64,000 bases of DNA from Brachypodius melanocephalos (taxonomy: Eukaryota; Chordata; Aves; Passeriformes; Pycnonotidae), in contig VZSR01001685.1 of the NCBI GenBank assembly GCA_013398615.1, positions 29,079,817-29,143,816 on the forward strand, given 5' to 3'. Every line of letters begins with the position of its first letter. The stretch's first letter is position 1. Under the pieces are notes generated by a model that saw nothing but the letters and a program-made list of their open reading frames with translations, ran no database searches and had not been told where the DNA came from. Shown here piece by piece: positions 34,998-48,500 of the stretch. A program made the position numbers and the translations under genes.

Positions 34998-35586
34998 TGT
35001 GCTGGTTGCAGCTGGGCAGAGCTATTTTTCTTCAAAGTGACCAGTATGGAATTGTGTTTTGGTTTTGTGTGGAACACAGGGCTGGTAGTGCAGAGATGTT
35101 TCTGTTCTTGCTCAGCAGGGCTTGCAGAGAGCCAAGGCCTTTTCGACTGCTGATACTGCCACACTGGCAGAGAAGTTGGGGGTGCTTGGGAATCTGGGAG
35201 GAGACACAGCCAGAACAGGTGACCTAAACTGACCTAAGGGATATTCCAGACCACATGACATCATGCTCAATATATAAAGTGGAGAGAAGAGGGTGGAAGG
35301 GTGAAATATTAGCAGTGATAGTATTTGTCTTACTGGATGACTGTTCCGTGGGGTGAGGCCCTGCTCTCCTGGAGATGGTTGAACTGCTGCCTGCCCATTG
35401 GAAGCGGTGAATGAAGCTCTTGCTTTGCTTTGCATGTGTGCATGGCTTTCACTTTCCCTATCAAACTGTCTTTATCTCAACCCATGAGGTTTTTAGCTTT
35501 AACCTTTCTGATTCTCTCCCCAGTGCTGCTGTGGAGGAGTGGGTGAGTGTCTATGTGGTCTTTGGTTGCTGGCCAGGGTTAAACCA
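34998..35586 (+). mobile_element. Solo LTR of avian endogenous retrovirus, family A
   Basis: Begins TGTGCTGGTTGCAGCTGGGC and ends GGCCAGGGTTAAACCA, with the family blocks GGGATATTCCAGACCACATG, ACTGTCTTTATCTCAACCCA and CTGATTCTCTCCCC in order. It is the same family as the LTRs at 9.0 and 60.1 kb but in the opposite orientation. Internal substitutions and small indels show it is old. No internal retroviral genes adjoin it and I see no clear target duplication. Confidence 0.88.
35271..35279 (+). promoter_or_regulatory. TATA box of the 35 kb LTR
   Basis: TATATAAAG following CATGACATCATGCTCAA, which includes a CRE-like TGACATCA. This is the core promoter layout of this LTR family. Confidence 0.55.
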
Positions 35587-35784
35587 CTGGTGGCCAGTGT
35601 GGGTTGTGTGGGGTTTGAGACAATGACAGGTTTGACTGGAATATGCAAGGTTGGATATAGATCTCTTCATGGTTAACTAGTAATGAGCAGGGTTCTGTGC
35701 TCACTGTGCTCACTGTGCAGGTTCTGTGCTATGGGGCTTACTTTCCTGACTGTATGTGAGAATCTAGTGCTCATCAGTGTCCAA

Positions 35785-35817
35785 TTTTTGCTTTAGCTTT
35801 TTGCTTTAGCTTTTTGC
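35785..35817 (+). repeat. 13-bp tandem repeat, 2.5 copies
   Basis: TTTTTGCTTTAGC occurs twice perfectly (35785-35797, 35798-35810) and a third copy starts. It is a minisatellite-like local duplication just outside an LTR. Confidence 0.88.
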
Positions 35818-36600
35818 TAGGATTCGCTAAACCTAACCAAACGTGTGTCCCTGTGTGGCTCTGCCACCTGGCACTGTTGGTGAGGCAATGAAACAAATTT
35901 ACTCTTTGCATTTCAGCTGTGATGTGGTGGTCACTCTGGTTACCTGTATGTGTTGATTCACGTATAGCTATACTCACTGTCATGGGAATTTCACAAATAA
36001 ATTCCCATTGAATTCAGCAGAAGTTGAGTTGGTGTGTCCTGGAGCCAGGACGTGGAAAACCCCATGAGAGGCAGCCTGTGTACCCAGCCTGTCACAAAAG
36101 ACTGATTCACAAGATTTAAATTATAAGCTTGATTTTCAAGTTATGTATAAGGAGTCAGTTATTTAAATAATCCCCTTAGAAAATTAATACAGTAAGGATT
36201 TATAATTACAGCCACCTTTTATGAATTTTAAAGGCAGAGAGACACTGGCAAAATGTTCACAATGTTTCTGCACTTCACTGGTTTACAAAGAAAGTTGCTA
36301 GTAGGCAGACCAGTGGGGCAAGGAAACACAATTGCTTACAACAGCCAAGAAGGTATGCTTAATTTTTAAGCCTGCCAGCCCTGACATAAATTTCTTTAAT
36401 TTTTTTCTGAAATCCTCTTGTATGTCTTAATTATCTTGTGTAGTCTCATAGGATGGATTTGATAAGGGAAACCATGAACTATTAATTTTCATCTTGGGGT
36501 CTTAAAATAGCCAATTAAGCTTGTACTAAGAGAAAAATGATATAAATCTTCTGTGCCAGAATACAATGCCCTGTGTCTCATTAGCATTCGGTTTATATAT

Positions 36601-36640
36601 TCCCTCCAACCATAACTGTTCCATGATTCTGTGATTCTAT
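36601..36640 (+). mobile_element. CR1 LINE extreme 3'-tail fragment
   Basis: TCCCTCCAACCATAACTGTT followed by CCATGATTCTGTGATTCTAT matches the last 40 bases of CR1 on the plus strand. Nothing upstream is recognisably CR1, so this is either a very short 5'-truncated insertion or the last visible part of an old one. Confidence 0.75.
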
Positions 36641-37197
36641 ATACTGTGCTCTCTAGCAATATTTAAGTTTTCAAACCAAGAGGAAACTGACCTTTACAGG
36701 AGTACAGGGCACACAAAAATGCCTGGGATAACTGGCCTCTCTACCAGCAGTTTGCTATCAGCTTTTGCAAGGTGTGTTTAAGATGTATTTGTCAATAAAA
36801 TGATGTACTTTCAAAAGTTTAGAGAGGAGCAGACAACAGTATATGAGAGAAACACTGTAGCTGGTTAACCTAAGGGGTGTGAGGATAGTTTGTAGATTGA
36901 AAAATATGCCAGCCTTTGTAACCACAATTCTTTTGAGATGCAGCACAAGCCAAGGTCATATGGTTGGAAGATCTATTTTTCTTCCAAAGTGCTTATAGCA
37001 AAAAGATAAAAGCAACAACAAAACCCCAAGGAAATCATGCCTCTTATGATTATCTACCTAATTCTGGCAAGCAGATAAACCTCTAGCTGAGACAAGATAT
37101 GGGGGGTTTTGTTTGTTTATTTAGTGCTCTAAGTCATATCAGTTAGTCATTGCTAATTTACATCAAGAGCTAACTGATAAAGAAGAAATTTCATTAT

Positions 37198-37223
37198 GAC
37201 AATTTTTTTAATTAAAAATTGTC
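37198..37223. repeat. 26-bp near-palindrome
   Basis: GACAATTTTT and AAAAATTGTC flank the 6-base centre TTAATT. AT-rich, probably a simple-sequence palindrome. Confidence 0.75.
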
Positions 37224-38728
37224 CGGTTTTGTTGCTAAAAGGGTGATTTCATTGTTCTGGCCAAACACACTCTGAAGCTTCCAGTTACTCAATCTGACCT
37301 AATGTAAAACATCACCTGATCATCTTCAATAGCCAGCATGTAGATGGCAAAAATGCAATCAGCCTCAGGGATAAAAACAACACTGTCATAGAAATTAAAC
37401 TTTTCTATTCTATAACAATTAGTGTGAGATGGCTTTATTAAAATTCAGAGTTTGTTTTTGATTTTTTTTCCTATTTTATAATGATTTGTCAAATATACAT
37501 TCATGAATTCTAGTAATGTCAGTCATTTCAGAAGTAAGAAGAAAGGATGCTGAAAATAAGCAATAAATTCCAAGGAATTAGTGAAGAAAACAGCAGAAAA
37601 TAAAGATGAAAAAGAATAGGTGGTGAGGAGAGAAAGTACTACACATAGGTTTTAGGTAAAGTGAGATTGGTCATGACAGTGCAATGGCAGAAAAAAGTGA
37701 CTTATGAGTTAGTAGTAAGAGAAATCTGTGATACTATTAGAATCATGAAATGGAAAAAAAAGTGAAATTTAAATGAGAAATGGTGGGATGTCTGGTCTTC
37801 TCTGAGTCAGGAGATCCATCATATAGTACAGCCAATGTTTTGTCAAGCATTCCCCCCACAGGAGTGCTTGGGTGGTTGAGAGTAATAACTGGAAGGCATT
37901 TGAGTGTCAGGAAATGGATTTTAAGGGAAAAACAGGATTCGATTTGACTGATTTGATTGCCTGGACCTACCTCTTTCTCCATTCTGTGGAACTAGAAAGT
38001 GTTCTCTCTGAACAGACGTCATTTATAAAACAACACTTTGTGTCCCTTCCTACTTTGTGTAAATAAAAAGAAATTTAAAATAAGAATGATAGGGTGGGAA
38101 AATGGATCTGAGTTAGAGCTAGAAGAATGTGTTTGCAGGAGTATAATTATAGGTATATAGTGTATTGGCTAGAAATTTGGAATTATTGTTTGTAGTTGCA
38201 GAACAAAGTTGCATTGATCTGACAGTTATGTAGCTCTCTGGAATATTCGTGGAGTTAAGAGGTTCACAGAAATTTATATTTTTGTGTAATAAAAGCAATA
38301 AACTGAGCATCTTTTCCAACTTTAGTAGATCAATGTAATGCAGAAGTACCAGTGAGTCCTGTCTGTATTTTTTTAGTAAGTTGCAATTCAAACAGGTTCT
38401 TCCATACAAAATTAATATTTAATAATAAAAATATGGTTTTGTTCAAAGTTCAAGCAAGAAAAGGTCACATTCTTAGGGGCTTTTATTAATTGTTTTGATC
38501 AGGGAACAAACTGATTACTTAAGGGCTTTCTTTATGTTTTCTTTTAAACCCATGTGTTGCTCTTTCTAAAAGAAAACAGTAGAAGAAACAGCTGGTTTGA
38601 TTTAAACAAAAGCAAAGAAGCTTTCTGTGTAGGTTTTCTCTTCTTTATACTATATATATGTGCTTCAAGAGCCTGAAATCAGCATTGCTTACTTGTGCAA
38701 ACTGGAGACAAAATCCTGGCCTAATTTA

Positions 38729-38925
38729 CAGAATCATCAAGAGTGGAAAAGATTTTTGAGGTCGTCTTGTCCAGCAGTCGACCTAGTTCTACCATAAAAA
38801 CTCAAACCACATCCCCAAGTGCCACATCCAGACACCTCTTGAACAGTTCCAGAGATGTTGACTCCACCACTTCCCCGTGCAACTTGATTCCAATGCCTGA
38901 CCACTCCTACACCGAAGAAAAAGGA
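38729..38925 (-). mobile_element. CR1 LINE 3'-end fragment
   Basis: The plus strand reads CAGAATCATCAAGAGTGG, then CCAAGTGCCACATCCAGACA and TGACTCCACCACTTCCCCGT, all complements of the CR1 3' region. The 3' terminus is at 38729. It carries more substitutions in the tail than the 53.9 kb copy, suggesting greater age. Confidence 0.9.
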
Positions 38926-40506
38926 GGAGACACTGACAGCTCTTAAATGGCCATGGAATGTGTTATTTGTACCAGTGGGAATATAGAGGGAGATAGCAGA
39001 TATTTGTATAATCCAGTGTTGGAAACTTTGCTCAGTCAAAAGGGGAATACATTTGCACACCCTTCAGAATTTAGAAATGTAGCAAACCACTAAAACATAC
39101 ATAAATTAAATGGATTCTTCATATTCATAGGCTCACTGCACAACGTTAGATTGTTTAGTTTTCATGGTTTATTTTGTTACTTTTAATGGTGCTATTAATC
39201 ATATTTTCTCATTTTCTTTCACTGCCAGGGTTTGATAAGGATTTTCTTTCACCTTGAAAAAGTGCCTGTTCTGAGGAGTTTCTCAGCACTCCTGTACACT
39301 CAGCACACCCTGCTGAGTGAAGGCAGCTTGTCTTCTGCACTGCACTTCTCTCTGAAAGATGATTTCAGAACTGCAGGTTTGATCTCTCTCTCGGTAGGGA
39401 AAGATCACAAACAAATACGTCTTTCAAATTGTTTTTCCACTTGAAGCCTTTATGATTCCATCGAAGAGGAAACTGAGCTGGCTCAAGAAGCAGTGGACTG
39501 TAAGGCAGTAAACTGATACATTGTTAATTTTTATTGCTGAAGTTTCTTCCTCTGACTCTAGTTCAAAATGCTATTCATATTTTATTACTATGATGATGAT
39601 TTTTTTTTTATGTTTGCAATGGCAAATCCTTCTGATATTCTACTTAATATCTTCTGTTGAGATGTGTTGGCCACAGCAAGCAACAAGGCAGGGAGTGTAG
39701 CAATGTATCTGAATGAATGGAGACAAAACAAGTTATAAATGGACCTGCAAGTCATTGGCCAGGGCTAACAGAGGACCTGGCTGGAACCTGCTCTAGAAAG
39801 GCTTTGGAAGAGCAGATTTAGATGCCTAATGAAGAAGGATGCAAGAGTATGAAAGCAGTAAGAAATATTTTCTGTGGCAGGTGCTCAATAGCCAGCTAAA
39901 CAAATATGTAAGTTTTGTTGATTTCCCGTAGCATTTTAGAGTGTTTTAATCGTGGACTGAGAGCCCACTGAGGGGGCCTCAGAGGTTGAGCTCTGAAGGC
40001 AAAGCTGCTCATTAGGTGGCAGAGGTGGCTGCTCTGGTTCAAGCTGTGGGGATAATTTCTCTTTGCTTATTCAGCTGCTTCTGCACTTTGTTTAATAGCA
40101 CTCTGTAATTGTGATGTTTGTTTTCCCTCCAAGCCCTTATTTCTCATGGTTTTTGATTACCTAGCTGAATGAGACCCCAGTCTTGACTAGACTCTGCCAT
40201 GGTCCATCTGGCCAGTATAAAATCCCGTTAAAGGTTGTTGAGGTACTGATTTTACAGACTCCATTCACAGTGCGGTTCGTTAAATAGCTCTGAATACAAA
40301 AACACAATCTGCTTCACCAGATTGGGTTTTTGGTCCTTCAGGTCTCTTACTCTACTTCCAGCAGTCGCTTTGTCTAATGCTTCAGCAGAAGGGAGACAAC
40401 AGACAGAACATATCTGCAACAGTTGATGGTTTCTGTAAAGGGGGAAATACTGTTTTTAATCCTATGTCATCAGCTACTGCCCATTATACACATTTGTCAT
40501 ATCAGA

Positions 40507-40520
40507 TTTTTTTTTTTTTT
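40507..40520 (+). repeat. T homopolymer (14)
   Basis: Uninterrupted T run in unique DNA. Confidence 0.9.
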
Positions 40521-42304
40521 ATCCTTAAAATGATCCCTTTCTTTCAAACCCCAATGCAAGACAGTTTAATCCTTACAGAAAAAAAAATTCACTGACCATA
40601 AGAAAACTGCCTGGAGAAATCTTCTCTTTTTCTTCAAAATTACTTACATACAGTGTTCTACTTCCTATAGATAATGTGTATTTGAGGATAACACAGATAT
40701 TGTGGAAATCTAAACATCCTTTGAGGGTACTGCTGTAAATCACAGGGAACTCATTTTATCCCAAAGGTTAGCTCAGATTGATTTAGTCCCTTTTACTCTG
40801 ATATGTTCCCTGACTTGCACACTTTTTTGTGAACTGGATAATATTCCTCATTGAAATTAATGTATGAAGTAAAAATAGGCACATATGTGCTGCATTTTTT
40901 TGTGAATGTGGAAGATTATTTCAAACTTGTTCATTCAGGTAGTCAACATTGCAGGGTTTTTTTAGGATTTGCAGTCCATAAATTTCCTACTTGGCCCACC
41001 ACAAGTGACAGATCTAATGAGGGATAAACAGAGATTTACAATTTGAGTGCTACAATGGTTATTGTAGTCTCACGGCTAGACCTTTAAAAACCTTGGTCAG
41101 TCATTGCCTAACACTCAGAGCATTTATGGTCTCTGGCTGCATTCCTGCCAGCACAGTTCCCTGGCAACCTTTGTTTGTACCCTGGTGGCCCTGTGCTGGA
41201 ATTCAGTATACCCACTAACAGTATATCCACTTTCCTGTATTGTTGGTGTGATAATCTGGTTGTTGCAGTGTGGCTTTTCAGCCTAAAGAAGGAGGAAGTG
41301 GAGTTTTCCTTCCCTTACCCCATACCCTTACACTTTGAGAAGCTGCATGGAATGCATGACACAGATAAAATGTTATTGAGCATTTATCACAAAAACGTTT
41401 CTTACTGCTTTCATCCTTCTTCATTAAGCATCTAAATCTGGTCTGTGGAGACTTGGATCTTCCAACAGCTGTGGTCCTCTTTCACATCCCTGGATGAAAA
41501 TATTCATAAATTTTGGTCACTGACCTTTTTCTCCCCATCTTGTAGGTTTATGTGTTGAGCAGGCTGCTCTAGTGCCCTACATGGGTCTGTGACATGTCAA
41601 AGCAACTCAGCTGAGAATATTACAAGGCTGAGTTTGAGGCACTCAGTTTCCTATGTGTGTTCTGTCTTAAGCAGGAAACTTTTAATGTGGTCACAAAAAT
41701 TTACACTGAGTGTACCTCATCAGACTTAAAGGGTTTACTTAGGTCATTAGGCAGCAGTAGGGTAGTACTGGGCCTCCAGATATCATTCACCTTGCTCACA
41801 TGTGCATCTGAGACTGGAAGACAAGGCGGTTTAAGTTCTGTGTTTTGTGTGACTCAGATTTCCTTTTGGTCCCTGCTCAAGATGCCAATTTGATTTTTTT
41901 GCCTTTTTTCTTTTATGTAGCCTCTGTATTCTTTACACATGTAACTCTATTATTGTACTCTAGCTAGCTCCAGTACTTCTCCTTACCCTACCCCATAGGC
42001 AGAAAGACATTCACATTCCAAAGACATAACACATTCCACAAACTGGAGGTCTGAGGCTCCTGTCCATTCTTGATTTCTCTTTGCAACCAAGATTGAGACC
42101 AGTTCTTTGAGACGTTTTTATAAATATGTCTCATATGCATATAATATGTCTCATCTGAAGGGGAGGATTTAGAAGTGGCTTGAACCGAGTGTGTGGGGGA
42201 ATTACTTCGCCAGTTATAATTCTAATTGGTGATTCTTGTCAAATATGCTAATCTGCAAAACCTGTAATAATTGTATACAAGTTATGCTGCGTGTGCATAT
42301 TCAG

Positions 42305-42348
42305 TGTTTTCCACCTGGCAAATTGTGCACCTAAGGATCCTTAAAAAG
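42305..42348 (+). other. Candidate 44-nt exon
   Basis: A moderate acceptor (GCATATTCAG) and a strong donor (AAAAAG|GTAAGC) bracket 44 bases with one open frame, FSTWQIVHLRILKK, preceded by two bases of a split codon and ending in phase 0. It lies at the right edge of a stretch (42181-42350) rich in homeodomain- and octamer-like words, so it may be part of a conserved non-coding element. No family is recognised. Confidence 0.2.
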
Positions 42349-45300
42349 GTAAGCCCTTTGTATCACCCAAACTGTGTCTGGCTGGTAATTTTAGGACCAG
42401 CAAAAACGGCATCACTTCATTTAGACCAGCAAATGTGTGCTCAGTAACAGCATGGTCATAACACCTCAGTTTCGAGATAAGTACCTTCTGTTATTCACTG
42501 AATTCAGCATAGTGTTTTGCCAAATCCCTGATGGAAAGTTTCCAAGGCTGGGCTGATTTTTTTGGAGCAAACAACGTGATTCTGATGTTCTAATATATTC
42601 CTCACTGTATAGTTTTACAAACACTGGAATAGATTGATTAAAAAAAATATTAAAGCTGCAGTTCAAATGAGAAAACTGCAAAGTTGTTTCTGCAGTGTTT
42701 GTAATTTTATTTTTATTTGCCAGGTGTACAGATGCAGTGAAATTATTGCTTAAAATTTAAAATGTACTTCTCATACTTTATGACCATTTACTGAACTTCT
42801 GTATCAAGAATGCTTCTTCAGAAGGTATTTAAAATTGCATTTGACCAGTTTAACGCACACTTATTTTCTGCTAAAATATCTGGTTTTTAAAGGCTGTGTA
42901 CATGTGCTAGTTTCCTCTCGCAGTCAGTTTATAATTAGAAATGTGCAAAGAAGAAGCATTAATGTCAGTTTAAATGTTCTTGGCAGTGAGAATCTAGATA
43001 TTTTTATTCTATTATGATGATAAAGCTGTGAAAATATTTTAAAAAAATCAGTGAACGATATCAAATCAAGAACTATTGAAATAAGACCGTAAAAGCTGGA
43101 ATTCAGGTGAAACAGTGTTCATAGTTACCAGATGTTTCTATTCCCTACTGCTACTCACAGAATGGAGTCCACTTGTTAAAGATGGAGGATGTCAGCTCAA
43201 TTTGTGTAGCTGTGAGGAATAAAGGCTCACCCATTACTAGTTTTGTTCTGATGACCTTAAAAAGAGATGCTTCAGTATTCTATTTCCATTTATTTCTGTG
43301 AACCACCTAATGCAAAAGTTTTTCTAAAAAACTTTACAATTATAAATATGAATGCAGACAGTGCAATAAAAAGATAAATAAAATCAGGACCTATTCTGCA
43401 TCTGAGAGGGTGAGCTGAATAGCTCCTTGTCTTCAGTACTTTACTAGCTGGAACCATTGTTCAGCTTTTGTGCAGGAGACAGTATGTAATTCAAAAGCTT
43501 TACTTTCAAGACTTAGGAAAATTGACTTCAGAAGCAGTGAAAACATCATAAAACCACATCAATAAATCTACACATACATGCTGAACCTAGCCACCTGCCA
43601 ATTTACATGGAATTCAGGCTATCCTCTCTCCCACAGAGACATAGATTTTGTCTATGTCCATTTCCAAAGACAAAGAAATAGAATAATTATCTGTCAAGGG
43701 ATAACTCTCTTTAAAAAATATTCTATTTGAATATTTTAAAGCTCTCCACAAGACTGAATCCATTTTTTTACCCATCCTTCCACTACGGTGCAGTTTTTCT
43801 GTCTCTTGCCATGTTTCTTTGCTGCCCACATGACTTGGAAAGAAGAGAGGGTCTGCCAGAATGACCCATCCTCTCCACCTCAGTGTTACCCTGCAGGAAA
43901 AGAGGCATTGTCCTCCTGTGATGCCCTTGGGTGCCACTCAGTAAAGGAGGGAGTTGCTCAGATTTTATGAAATAATGTTTCAGCAGCTGAGACTTAAAAA
44001 GGGTAGCCTAATTTCAGATAATACTATCTATATACCTTGCCATCAAAGAAGGTAAGAGCACACATTCTTAGAAAAGAAAGCTGCTGTTTGTTTTCGGTAA
44101 CTGTGTGCTGTTCAACTGAAAAACAAAGCATCCAATTTTCTCAAAGGTTGGAAAAGTTCAAACCACAAAGTGCTTTTGCCCTTGAACATAAAGGTACCTA
44201 ATAATTTCAGGGTACTCTCAGCACTCAGGTAAAAGAACATTTTGAGAACATATAAACAAAACAAGTGTGATAATGATAGCTGGTGTAAAATGAGTTATTT
44301 TGTGTCTCTAGAGTTATAAACATTAATGGCTTAATATATATTCTCTCTCCAGACAGTTAAATTAATCCTCTCAGCAGAAGCAATATAAATTTAGACTATA
44401 TTTTCCAGATGATTTTGCTTACTTCTGATCTCCTTTAGTACATAATGTGCTGTAGCTCTAAGAAAATGAATGCTTACAAGTGTAGATATTTATATGAGTC
44501 AGCAAAGCTGGCATAAAGTTGATGACACCTTGTATGCCCAATGGAGCTGACATTCACTGCTTAATGAAAAAAATAAAATTCTGATCTTCAGGCTGATTAC
44601 AATGCTATAGATTGATGTGCCAATGAGCCTATTTGAAAACATTATCTTGTGCTTGCATAGCAATTTGTGTAACTCAGATTGCAATAAAGAACAAATATGA
44701 ACATTACCCATTTAAGACACAAGTCAAGAATGACCCAACTGAAGTCAAAATACTTCTGTTCCAGCTGGTATAAGCTGATCTGCTTTAATCTTTGCTAGGT
44801 CTCTTAGGCAGAAGTTCCCTTATGCTGAACTTGGTCTTTGGTTGGATGCTGGTTGCAATTTCTGCAATGAATCTTCAAGGAATGCTCCCACTGTCCCCAT
44901 CATTTTACTTCATCTTGAGATTTTTCAGCTATTATGTAGCAGTCACAGTCTGTGACTTCATACCATGCATGGGTATTGCACCTCTGCATTATTTTTCTTT
45001 TCTTTCACCTGAGAATTAACAGAACCTAAAGGAGAAATTAAGGCATAGTAATAAACAAGGAAAAAAAATCTCCTCATTGCAGAGGTATGTTGTTAGATAT
45101 ATTCCTTTCATGGTTGTCAGTGGGATTTCAGCATTGTACTTGTGGTGCAGATAGTGAGACATGGAAGTTTCAAATTAAAGGTATTTATCAAATCAAGCCA
45201 TTATTTTAGCAATGTGCATAATTAAGGAATAGCTCTGGAAACTGCTGTGTTCTGAGTAACTCTCTCAGCATGGTAAAGAGTGAAGATGAATTCTAAATGT

Positions 45301-45551
45301 TTCTGAGGTAGAAGCAGCAGTAATCAGCAAGTGTGATGGGAGGAATGAAAAAACTACCATAGACTCAGGGCTAGGAAGATGGATGATATCTAAGCAAAAC
45401 TGCAGAACATTGTGTATTGGGGTGACCAGTATAGTGTTAGCAACAAACACTTGTTCTGTTTTCATTCAGTAGATTTTTTTCAGGGTAAAAATCATACTTA
45501 GTAACGTCATATTTAGCAAAACAAGCTAAGAAATCCCATCAAGTTAGAAAA

Positions 45552-45597
45552 TGCTTTTATCAGATGTATTTCATTGCTTTTATCAGATATATTTCAT
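45552..45597 (+). repeat. 23-bp tandem duplication
   Basis: TGCTTTTATCAGATGTATTTCAT is followed at once by a second copy differing at one position. It is a recent-looking local duplication that doubles a GATA-type ATCAGAT/TTATCAGA word. Confidence 0.9.
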
Positions 45598-48500
45598 CTA
45601 GAAACACCTAGAATAACGAATGTTTTCTGATTTTCAAGACAATTGTATTTTCAGGCCCCCAAGTAGACAATCTTCTTTTGGTTTGCATCAATATTCAAAC
45701 AGTCGTGTAATGGTTTACTGAAACTTGTAAAGAGTCTCTTACTCAGTTGCCTTTTGGAGACAGACTAGGTCAGATTTCACGTTGGATAAGAAGCTGTGAG
45801 AAGACAGTGAAGACAGTGAAGATGAGGGTTGTGCTCCCACATAGATGAGGCTGTCCTGCCAGGCAGCCTGGGTGACAGGGAATTTTGGAGATTTCCTGAG
45901 ACATTGTAAAAAAAGAAGTGGAACTGTGAACTCGCTCATAACTGAAAATGCATATTTAGCTAAATGATATAAGGAAGTTCAGTTTGGCTTGATTGAAAAC
46001 TATTGTGGTCAGCTTGCCAAGGAGAAACAATCTGATTTTGGGGAAAAAAATTTATCCTCAAGTTGTAGTCTATGAGGTTTCTGTCTTTAAAAAAAAAAAG
46101 AAATTCAGGGGTGCTGTTTTTCTGCTGTCAATAGCTCAAAATGCAACATTTATAAAAAATGCAAGAGAGTTCATAAGCAAAGGCAAAATCATAGCTGTAC
46201 TTGATAATTTCCTCTAGCTGTGACAGTCTATGGACAAAAGCCAGAGCCAGAATGTAGATGGAGATAATTTGGTCTATTTCTAGCTTGTGCAGCCAGTAAG
46301 ATTTAAAAATTTAGGCACACCAATGTTTTCTCAGATCTTCAAAGGAATGCAGAGAGAGGATGCAAGAGTAATTGGAGTTTTGGCATAAAAGCAGGTGTTG
46401 ACAACAATGAAGTTGATGATAGACTATTTTAAAACACAAAAGCAGTTAAATTACAAATCTTGTAAAGGTGCAGATAGCAAGTTGCTCCTGCTGCTATTGT
46501 GCATGGGTAACAGAAAGTGGCTTTTGCCCTCACTTTTTCTGCAAAGAGCAGCGAACTTTTGAATTCTCAGCCTCTTTCCGTGTTGCTAAATAAAAGAGAG
46601 ATGAGATATTACTTCAAGCAATGGTCTGCCTATCATTCAGACTGGTTATGCCCCATGCATGCACCCCTAAAACTTTGTTCTGTGATGGCTGGCCCTTTCT
46701 GAGAGGTTTTTTGGGTGTGGCTCAGAAGATGGAAGACACCATGCCCACCATCAGTATTGGATTAACTATTAATTTTCAGTGTTTTGTGTCCCCTGCCAAA
46801 GTCATCTTTTACTCACCCTCTCTTTGCTTGAAAGAGAAGAAAATCTGGAATAAATAGGAATAAATACTTCTACAATCAAGTTTTGAAGAATAATCTTCTA
46901 GAAAATAGTGATTCCCCCCCACCTCAGTTATTGTCCTCAAATATGACCACAGATAACCTTATCTTTCAGATTTCAAATGTGAATATATTCACATATATAT
47001 TTAGGTGAGGTCTTTGCCATTTAACAAGTTCTAAAAAAACTGCTATTTAGGTTGGGTGGTCTCCACAACATATGTAGATACATGCTTGTAAGTCTGAAAG
47101 ATCATAATAAACATCCTCTCATCGACTAAACCCAATCTGCTTAGCTTTAGTTTAAACCTGGTCTAAAATGCAAACGGTGTTTATCTCCTTCAAGGGGCAG
47201 AGAAACTGGCTTTTTCTAGTCAGATGCACAGCTTTGAAAGACATAAAGTACATGGCTAGTCTGTCAAAAGTACAGAGCATTTTAAGTGGTTTGGCATTAT
47301 CATAACTGTATTAAGCTGTGTTTGGTTTTATCGTGTCGTGTTCTTTGACATTCTGCTCGGTGTGTGTGTGCTGCCTGTCAATCAGAGAGTCAGCATGTCA
47401 GGAGGGAACTTCACTGCAGGAGTGGTGCTGCTGGGAGAATTCAGATGAGCTTTAGGAAAAGGAGCATGGAATGCTTGGCAGCTACGAGGAGAATTCTTGA
47501 GGTGAATCTCAATCTCATTAGGTGTATGGTTAGAATCATGAATAGTGATGGCATGGCAGAGAAAGAGGCTCTGATGTACTACAAAATTCTTTGCCCTGGA
47601 AATGTTTTTGTTTTAAAAAATTCTCTACAGTTTTTCACTGGTGAGAAGCTTAGCGAAATGAGCGAGTGGCTAAGCACAACAATGTCTTTCTAAAATAAAA
47701 AAAGTTCTTGGGTAATGAAAAGGATGCATGTGTAACTATGTAATATATACTGGACATGGGGAAATCCCAAACAGGATGAATTCAGCTAAACTTTGTTTTG
47801 GGGACAACTTGTGAAAAATTTGTCCTGTGCCATGACTAGGCTGTGAATCTGCAATAGTCTAATCATTCCAGAACTTGCTTGCTATTGCATTTTGCTGAAA
47901 ATTTTATCAAAACATGTACCTGTCTGCCTTTTTGCCTGTTTGAAATTCTCCCTGCCTTGTTGGCTTCTACTATCACTGTATACACGCGAGTAGATCAAGT
48001 GGTGACAGGGAATGTCCCTGGCGCCTGGAAGCTGACCAGCTGCACTGGTGACAGGTCATGGTGGTCCATGGGGTGGTTTTGTCCTTGTCAGCCGTCTCTC
48101 AGCCTGTACTAGGGCCTTGTTCAGGTGTTAGCAAAAAGAAGAGACCTAACAAGCAATCTTCATACACCTATCCTGTTTGGGAGGTGAATTTAGTTGCATG
48201 GACATGGATTGGTCCATGGCATTCAGTTTCAGTGCCATAGAGTGGTACTGCCATATTAAATTTACTTTTCTGTAGATATCAAGTTTTTCTGTACCTACTG
48301 CTAAGCTGCTGCTCCTTCAATTTCTTCTGCTCAGCTTTGGAGATCAGCTCTGACTCTCGTTCACATTCAGAGGAACAGAGAAGAAAAATACAAGATACAG
48401 GCCACTTGTGATAGTTATCTATAGTGCAAGTGCTGGTATTTTCTGCTGCAGTTTCTCTTGATCTGGAAGATAAGAAGCACTTAAAATGCACTCAGGATTG

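Larger units (their letters stand above)
35587..38728. other. Unique non-coding sequence
   Basis: AT-rich DNA holding a 13-base tandem repeat (35785-35817), a stray CR1 tail (36601-36640) and a short palindrome (37198-37223). The stretch 36100-36250 is rich in TTTAAATTATAAGC- and AATTACAG-like words and could be a conserved non-coding element. No exon is supported. Confidence 0.5.

Noticed and set aside
46800..46850. Minus-strand acceptor and GAGAGG|GTGAGT donor ten bases apart
   Set aside because: A 10-nt exon is too short to accept without reads, and the length is not a multiple of three.
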